From: Treponema sp.
Lineage (GTDB): Bacteria > Spirochaetota > Spirochaetia > Treponematales > Breznakiellaceae
Reading direction: 5' to 3'
Assembly: GCA_031280065.1 (NCBI GenBank)
Contig: JAITHH010000150.1
Coordinates: 1-5,047, forward strand
Length of the DNA: 5,047 nt
Under the pieces are notes generated by a model. That model made no database searches. It had not been told where the DNA came from and saw only the letters and a program-made list of their open reading frames with translations. Position numbers and translations under genes: made by a program. Shown in pieces: positions 4,517-5,047 of the stretch (position 1 is the stretch's first letter; the number at the start of each line of letters is the position of its first letter).

Positions 4517-5047
4517 CTATGCGGTCGCCGGTTTGGGGGCCTGCGCGGGCGCTTTGACCGCTTGCCCAGCTTGCGGCGCTCCTGCCGGCGCGGACCGGGC
4601 CGCTTGTTCAGCCTGCGGAACCGGGGGCTTGGTCTGTGTTTGCGCCGGGGCTGCCGGTTTGGGAGCCTGCGCGGGCGCTTTGACCGCTTGCCCGGCTTGG
4701 GGCGCGGGTGGCTTCCCCGGCGCTTGCTGACCAGCCGCCAGTTCCGCCTTTGGCGGGGACGCGGCTTCAGCGGGGGCTTGCTCTTCCCGTCCATTCTCAG
4801 CCGCCTTTGCTTCCCGTTTCTTCACCGCATCGTCAAAAATCGCCGTGGTGTCCACCTCCGAGTCCACGCCCAGGAGCGGAGCCCCGTCCTCGCCGGTGCG
4901 GGCCAAGAGACCGGGACGCCCGTTATAGGCCCAACTGCCCTCGTTATTCACCAGGAAATCAACGACCGTGGTAACCGCCAGCGTAAAGAACACCAGCGAG
5001 GCGTTAGTCCGCTGCTTTGCGTTCAACAGACAATCAAGCCGCCGGGA
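4517..5047 (-). CDS. C-terminal part of an unrecognised protein with Ala/Pro/Lys/Gln-rich tail (gene continues beyond the window)
   Basis: The frame is open from the right edge (codons for SRRLDCL) to the TAG at 4519-4517, giving 176 visible residues. A TTG at 5026 could be a start, but no ribosome site precedes it and the frame continues upstream, so the gene is treated as partial. A hydrophobic stretch ASLVFFTLAVTTVVDFLV (about 16-33) could be a membrane segment or a buried strand. A globular-looking part follows (NNEGSWAYNGRPGLLARTG), then a charged segment (FDDAVKKREAKAAENG). From about residue 90 to the end the chain is low-complexity Ala/Pro/Lys/Gln, ending with two copies of APQAGQAVKAPAQAPKPA spaced exactly 42 residues apart. 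Such tails are often flexible, periplasm- or wall-spanning linkers. I do not recognise the family. It converges with the secreted-protein gene. Confidence 0.65.
   Translation of the reverse strand, partial: SRRLDCLLNAKQRTNASLVFFTLAVTTVVDFLVNNEGSWAYNGRPGLLARTGEDGAPLLGVDSEVDTTAIFDDAVKKREAKAAENGREEQAPAEAASPPKAELAAGQQAPGKPPAPQAGQAVKAPAQAPKPAAPAQTQTKPPVPQAEQAARSAPAGAPQAGQAVKAPAQAPKPATA
4527..4579 (-). repeat. Intragenic 53-bp repeat, copy A
   Basis: Matches copy B (4653-4705) at 50 of 53 positions in direct orientation. It encodes the C-terminal-most APQAGQAVKAPAQAPKPA. The copies are offset by 126 bases, a multiple of three, so the duplication keeps the frame; this points to in-frame expansion of the low-complexity tail. 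Confidence 0.9.
4653..4705 (-). repeat. Intragenic 53-bp repeat, copy B
   Basis: Partner of copy A, with three base differences. It encodes the same 18 residues, so all three differences are silent within the shared stretch. The intervening 73 bases encode a more diverged A/P/Q segment (PAQTQTKPPVPQAEQAARSAPAG), which may itself be an older partial copy. Confidence 0.9.

Noticed and set aside
4396..4794. A 132-codon minus-strand frame rich in Arg, Pro and Lys
   Set aside because: Most of it is a shadow of the A/P-rich gene in another frame; its composition follows from the GC-rich repeats.

Overview
The window (about 5 kb, GC-rich) looks like spirochete chromosome, most likely a Treponema-like lineage. 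That placement rests on recognising the style of three encoded proteins (the small toxin-like protein, the secreted beta-rich protein and the FtsK) and not on any marker RNA, so it is an inference.

Layout. Positions 1-57 are a second copy of the 3' end of ftsK. Positions 58-588 hold a compact two-gene cassette on the + strand, a BrnT-like toxin (91-342) and a putative antitoxin (352-588), with its own promoter directly at the end of the repeat. Converging on it from the right is an intact ftsK on the - strand (621-2831), whose 3' end carries the other repeat copy (661-717). A 160-bp divergent spacer (2832-2993) separates ftsK from a + strand gene (2994-3623) encoding a soluble protein with a DUF1707/SHOCT-like N-terminus and a LiaF-like C-terminal domain. 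A second + strand gene (3679-4317) encodes a secreted, beta-rich protein. A 199-bp gap (4318-4516) contains a nested inverted repeat. Last comes the 3' portion of a - strand gene (4517 to the window edge) with an Ala/Pro/Lys/Gln-rich tail built partly from a duplicated 53-bp unit.

How it fits together. ftsK is a housekeeping chromosome-segregation gene. The toxin-antitoxin-like cassette sits immediately beyond its 3' end and is bracketed by 53-bp identical copies of that 3' end. This is the pattern left when an element integrates at the end of a conserved gene and restores its reading frame. The cassette is about 51% GC by hand count (132 of 260 bases, 91-350), lower than the sampled neighbouring ftsK stretch (39 of 60). 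No recombinase gene is visible. The two + strand genes to the right point to envelope functions: one belongs to a family linked to envelope-stress sensing and the other is exported. They may share a transcript, but a hairpin at the end of the first argues for partial separation.

The best candidate for something undescribed is the repeat-bracketed toxin-antitoxin-like cassette at the ftsK terminus, with a promoter whose -35 element starts inside the repeat and whose expected transcript is leaderless.
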